This document shows, piece by piece, positions 61,925 through 64,000 of a stretch of 64,000 nucleotides of DNA (the first letter of the stretch is position 1; every line of letters starts with the position of its first letter). A program made the position numbers and the translations under genes. Source of the DNA: Marthasterias glacialis (taxonomy: Eukaryota > Echinodermata > Asteroidea > Forcipulatida > Asteriidae); contig OU452239.1 of NCBI GenBank assembly GCA_911728455.2, positions 2,054,300 through 2,118,299 on the forward strand, read 5' to 3'. A model generated the notes under the pieces. The model did not search any database, was not told the DNA's origin, and saw only the letters and a list, made by a program, of their open reading frames with translations.

Positions 61925-62456
61925 AATAATGTTCCAACTATACAGGTGCGGGGTCAGTCCTTTGACATCTTTAAAATTTCAAATCTTTAAAATATTTACA
62001 AGAGATATATTTACGAAAAAATGTGAGTGTACACAAAACGAATTTCTTAAATTGTGATGAATGAAAACTCCATTTAAAATGTCCTTTAAAAATATAGGGA
62101 CAAACTAAAACAATTGTTTTGTAATCTAAATCGGTACAACTGACTTGCAATGGACTACTTTACTTGTATCACTGTCTAACTAATATGGTCGAAATCAGTA
62201 CAAGCAGCTTGTCATTTAAAACTATAAATCAACACAGAAATATTAGTAACTTTCACTAAATTGTTAAAAAGGCAAATTATTAATAACGCGAAATTGTATA
62301 GTATTTACTGCGCATTGAGGCGATGGGTCGTCAAATTTTTAAGCACGCGTTTTGAGGTTGTTCGATTGACAGGTATAAAATCACACAAACTGTTGATCAT
62401 CAAGATTTACGCATTGCTGTGGTATCAAAGGGTTCCTTTTTTAATATATTTTTTTT

Positions 62457-62470
62457 TTTATTCATTTATT
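62457..62470 (-). promoter_or_regulatory. Candidate poly(A) signals of the paralogous receptor gene
   Basis: Two AATAAA hexamers on the minus strand, 480-490 bases after the stop codon at 62,948. Confidence 0.3.
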
Positions 62471-62947
62471 CATTTTCCCCTGGGGCATGGTTGGCAGAAC
62501 TGTGAACGCTACTATCTTTAAATTTGAGGCTAATTCTACACAAAACGTAAGGACTTGTGACACAAGATGAGTTGGAATCATGTAGCATACAAATTAGCAA
62601 AACTACTTACCCTCCCGGTTTTTGTGGAGAAAATAGCACAATCAAAAAGCAGTTAACAAGTATGAACTAAAGCTAACAACATTGCGAACAATGCTTTCCA
62701 TTAGGAGGAACTATTTAGGTTAATATAAACCAAATGGCGAGTAGTATAACCTTGTGACAAATAAGCTTTTTGTTACAGTTATATAACATCTTTAGTTTTT
62801 TCCGCACCTGGCCATTGACCTCCACTCTGACCAAAAGGCTTCAAATTGTTTTGCCATCAATCACATTTAAAACTCATAACAAGAGTCCATAAAAAAGCAA
62901 AACGATCTGCCCACAGCGGAATCAAGAAAAAATGCATCCATATTATT

Positions 62948-63734
62948 TTATTTCGCCGTAGAAGCCTGCTTGCCTACAGAAAAGAAGAAGAGGAAGAAGA
63001 AGAAAAAGAGAAATCCAAAGTGTTAAGCGCCGAGTACAAGGAATTTTTGGCTAAAATCTGTCATGAACAAGTCGATTTCACAGTAAACACAGCACCAAAC
63101 ACTCATAAAAAAAGAAAAGAAAAACAAACAAACAAACAAAACAAAACATTAACAAAACAACACAACTATGAGTAATATTAAGCACCTGTTGCCTTATGGT
63201 TTTTAAGAAGACGTGAGATGTTACGATGGATAGGTGCTTGTTTCAACATTACAGTTGTGAACTAACAAACTCGAACGGCCCACATGTTGTTAGTGGGGTT
63301 GTTAGGAGTGGGAAAGTTAGGAGCAATGTAGTGACTTGCAAATTAATTTTATTACATCCATGGAGTACTTACTTGCCAGAGTCAAAGACGTCGAGTCTTG
63401 AACGATACTGATGGACTCAACCTTGGAGGATCTCAACAAATTCTTCACCTGAATTAGAGAAAACCAAAAGGTTTAAAGTGTTGACCGAGCACTGCTCGAT
63501 GGAAAAACCGTTAAGTTGTTAACGTTTGTCCGAAAGAGTACACTTGTGTTGGTGTCGTACATGTAAAGAACGAAGTGGCTGCCCACATCGGTAAGGTACG
63601 ATGATTGGATGCCGCGTAAAATATATTTTGTTTTACGGTTTTGAGTCTCATATGTATTAAAACACCAAAATTATGGCGGATTGGCAGCTTACCTCCTGGT
63701 CGAAAAGACACTGTCCAAGGAACACGAACACTCC
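62948..63734 (-). CDS. Tandem paralog of the adhesion GPCR, last three exons (partial)
   Basis: The gene runs off the right edge. Exon 63,693-63,734 encodes helix 7 (GVFVFLGQCLFDQE), exon 63,373-63,448 reads VKNLLRSSKVESISIVQDST and on to LTLA, and exon 62,948-62,973 reads SKQASTAK then TAA. All three have the same phases as 26,253-26,294, 25,556-25,637 and 24,892-24,917, with two codons fewer in the middle exon. Intron sequence is also partly conserved, for example ATGTTACGATGGAT-GGTGCT near 25,400 and 63,220. This is a head-to-tail duplicate. The frame is intact, so it may be active. Its ectodomain is outside the window. Confidence 0.85.
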
Positions 63735-63890
63735 CTTTAGAATGAAACAAAAACGTATACTTTTTAATTATTTTAAACACGCAAGTCCGGTTTCAAACTT
63801 CCCAAGGTGCAGCTACTTTCTTGAACGGATGATAAAATGTGTGGCATGCACGTATGATCCTACTCTTTATCAACCAGTTAGAGATTGGTT

Positions 63891-63990
63891 TGGATGAAAT
63901 TAAAAGGTCGTTATATTAGACCTACATGAGTGGAATTATCTGGATGAAATTAAAAGGTCGTTACATTAGACCTACATGAGTGGAAATATT
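63891..63990. repeat. 50-bp tandem duplication
   Basis: TGGATGAAATTAAAAGGTCG and the following 30 bases occur twice in a row with only a few differences (63,891-63,940 and 63,941-63,990), in the intron of the partial receptor gene. Confidence 0.95.
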
Positions 63991-64000
63991 ATCCACATAA

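Larger units (their letters stand above)
58891..62947. other. Intergenic region between the two adhesion GPCR genes
   Basis: About 4 kb that should hold the promoter of the upstream-lying start at 58,890 and the 3' end of the paralog. It contains a G-rich tract, a dyad of tandem repeats, a piggyBac-like element and one weak candidate exon. No TATA box stands out. Confidence 0.5.

Overview
The window reads as a stretch of animal nuclear genome: intron-rich genes with clean GT-AG borders, about 35-40% GC, and many short interspersed and foldback repeats. An echinoderm, perhaps a sea star, is the best guess. The grounds are a HYR (hyalin repeat) domain on a receptor tyrosine kinase, a large expanded adhesion-GPCR gene, and tRNA-derived SINEs with the 3' tail AAAGCGCTATATAAGAACTG followed by TATT repeats. 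The species is inferred, not shown.

Layout. (1) 1-6,239: mostly repeats, plus one weak two-exon candidate gene on the minus strand. (2) 6,240-13,874, minus strand, with candidate exons up to 18,823: a receptor tyrosine kinase with an extracellular HYR domain, one membrane segment, short juxtamembrane exons, a kinase domain over seven exons with all catalytic motifs, and a 26-residue tail carrying three tyrosines including a YEEI motif. Its 5' end was not found. (3) 19,396-22,248, plus strand: a complete four-exon SLC16/monocarboxylate-transporter-like gene of 440 residues. (4) 24,892-58,890, minus strand: a complete 33-exon adhesion GPCR reconstructed exon by exon. All intron phases fit, giving 9,594 coding bases (3,197 residues): signal peptide, five LamG-like domains each followed by an Ig-like domain, seven more Ig-like domains, a stalk, GAIN/GPS with an intact HL|T cleavage site, seven membrane segments and a short tail. 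(5) 58,891-62,947: intergenic, with a piggyBac-like non-autonomous element with TTAA target duplication and a dyad of tandem repeats. (6) 62,948 to the right edge, minus strand: the last three exons of a tandem paralog of the adhesion GPCR.

Four genes or gene ends thus encode membrane proteins: two kinds of cell-surface receptor and one solute carrier. The most distinctive object is the giant adhesion GPCR. Each of its 17 ectodomain modules is a single exon with phase-1 borders on both sides, so any module can be skipped without changing frame, and the LamG-Ig pairs look recently duplicated. This layout could produce a receptor repertoire by alternative splicing and by gain and loss of modules. 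That is inference and needs transcript data. Among the repeats, one MITE-like family occurs about eight times and carries GGTCAnnnTGACC palindromes resembling estrogen-receptor-type response elements. One long intronic palindrome carries histone-mRNA-like 3' stem-loops.
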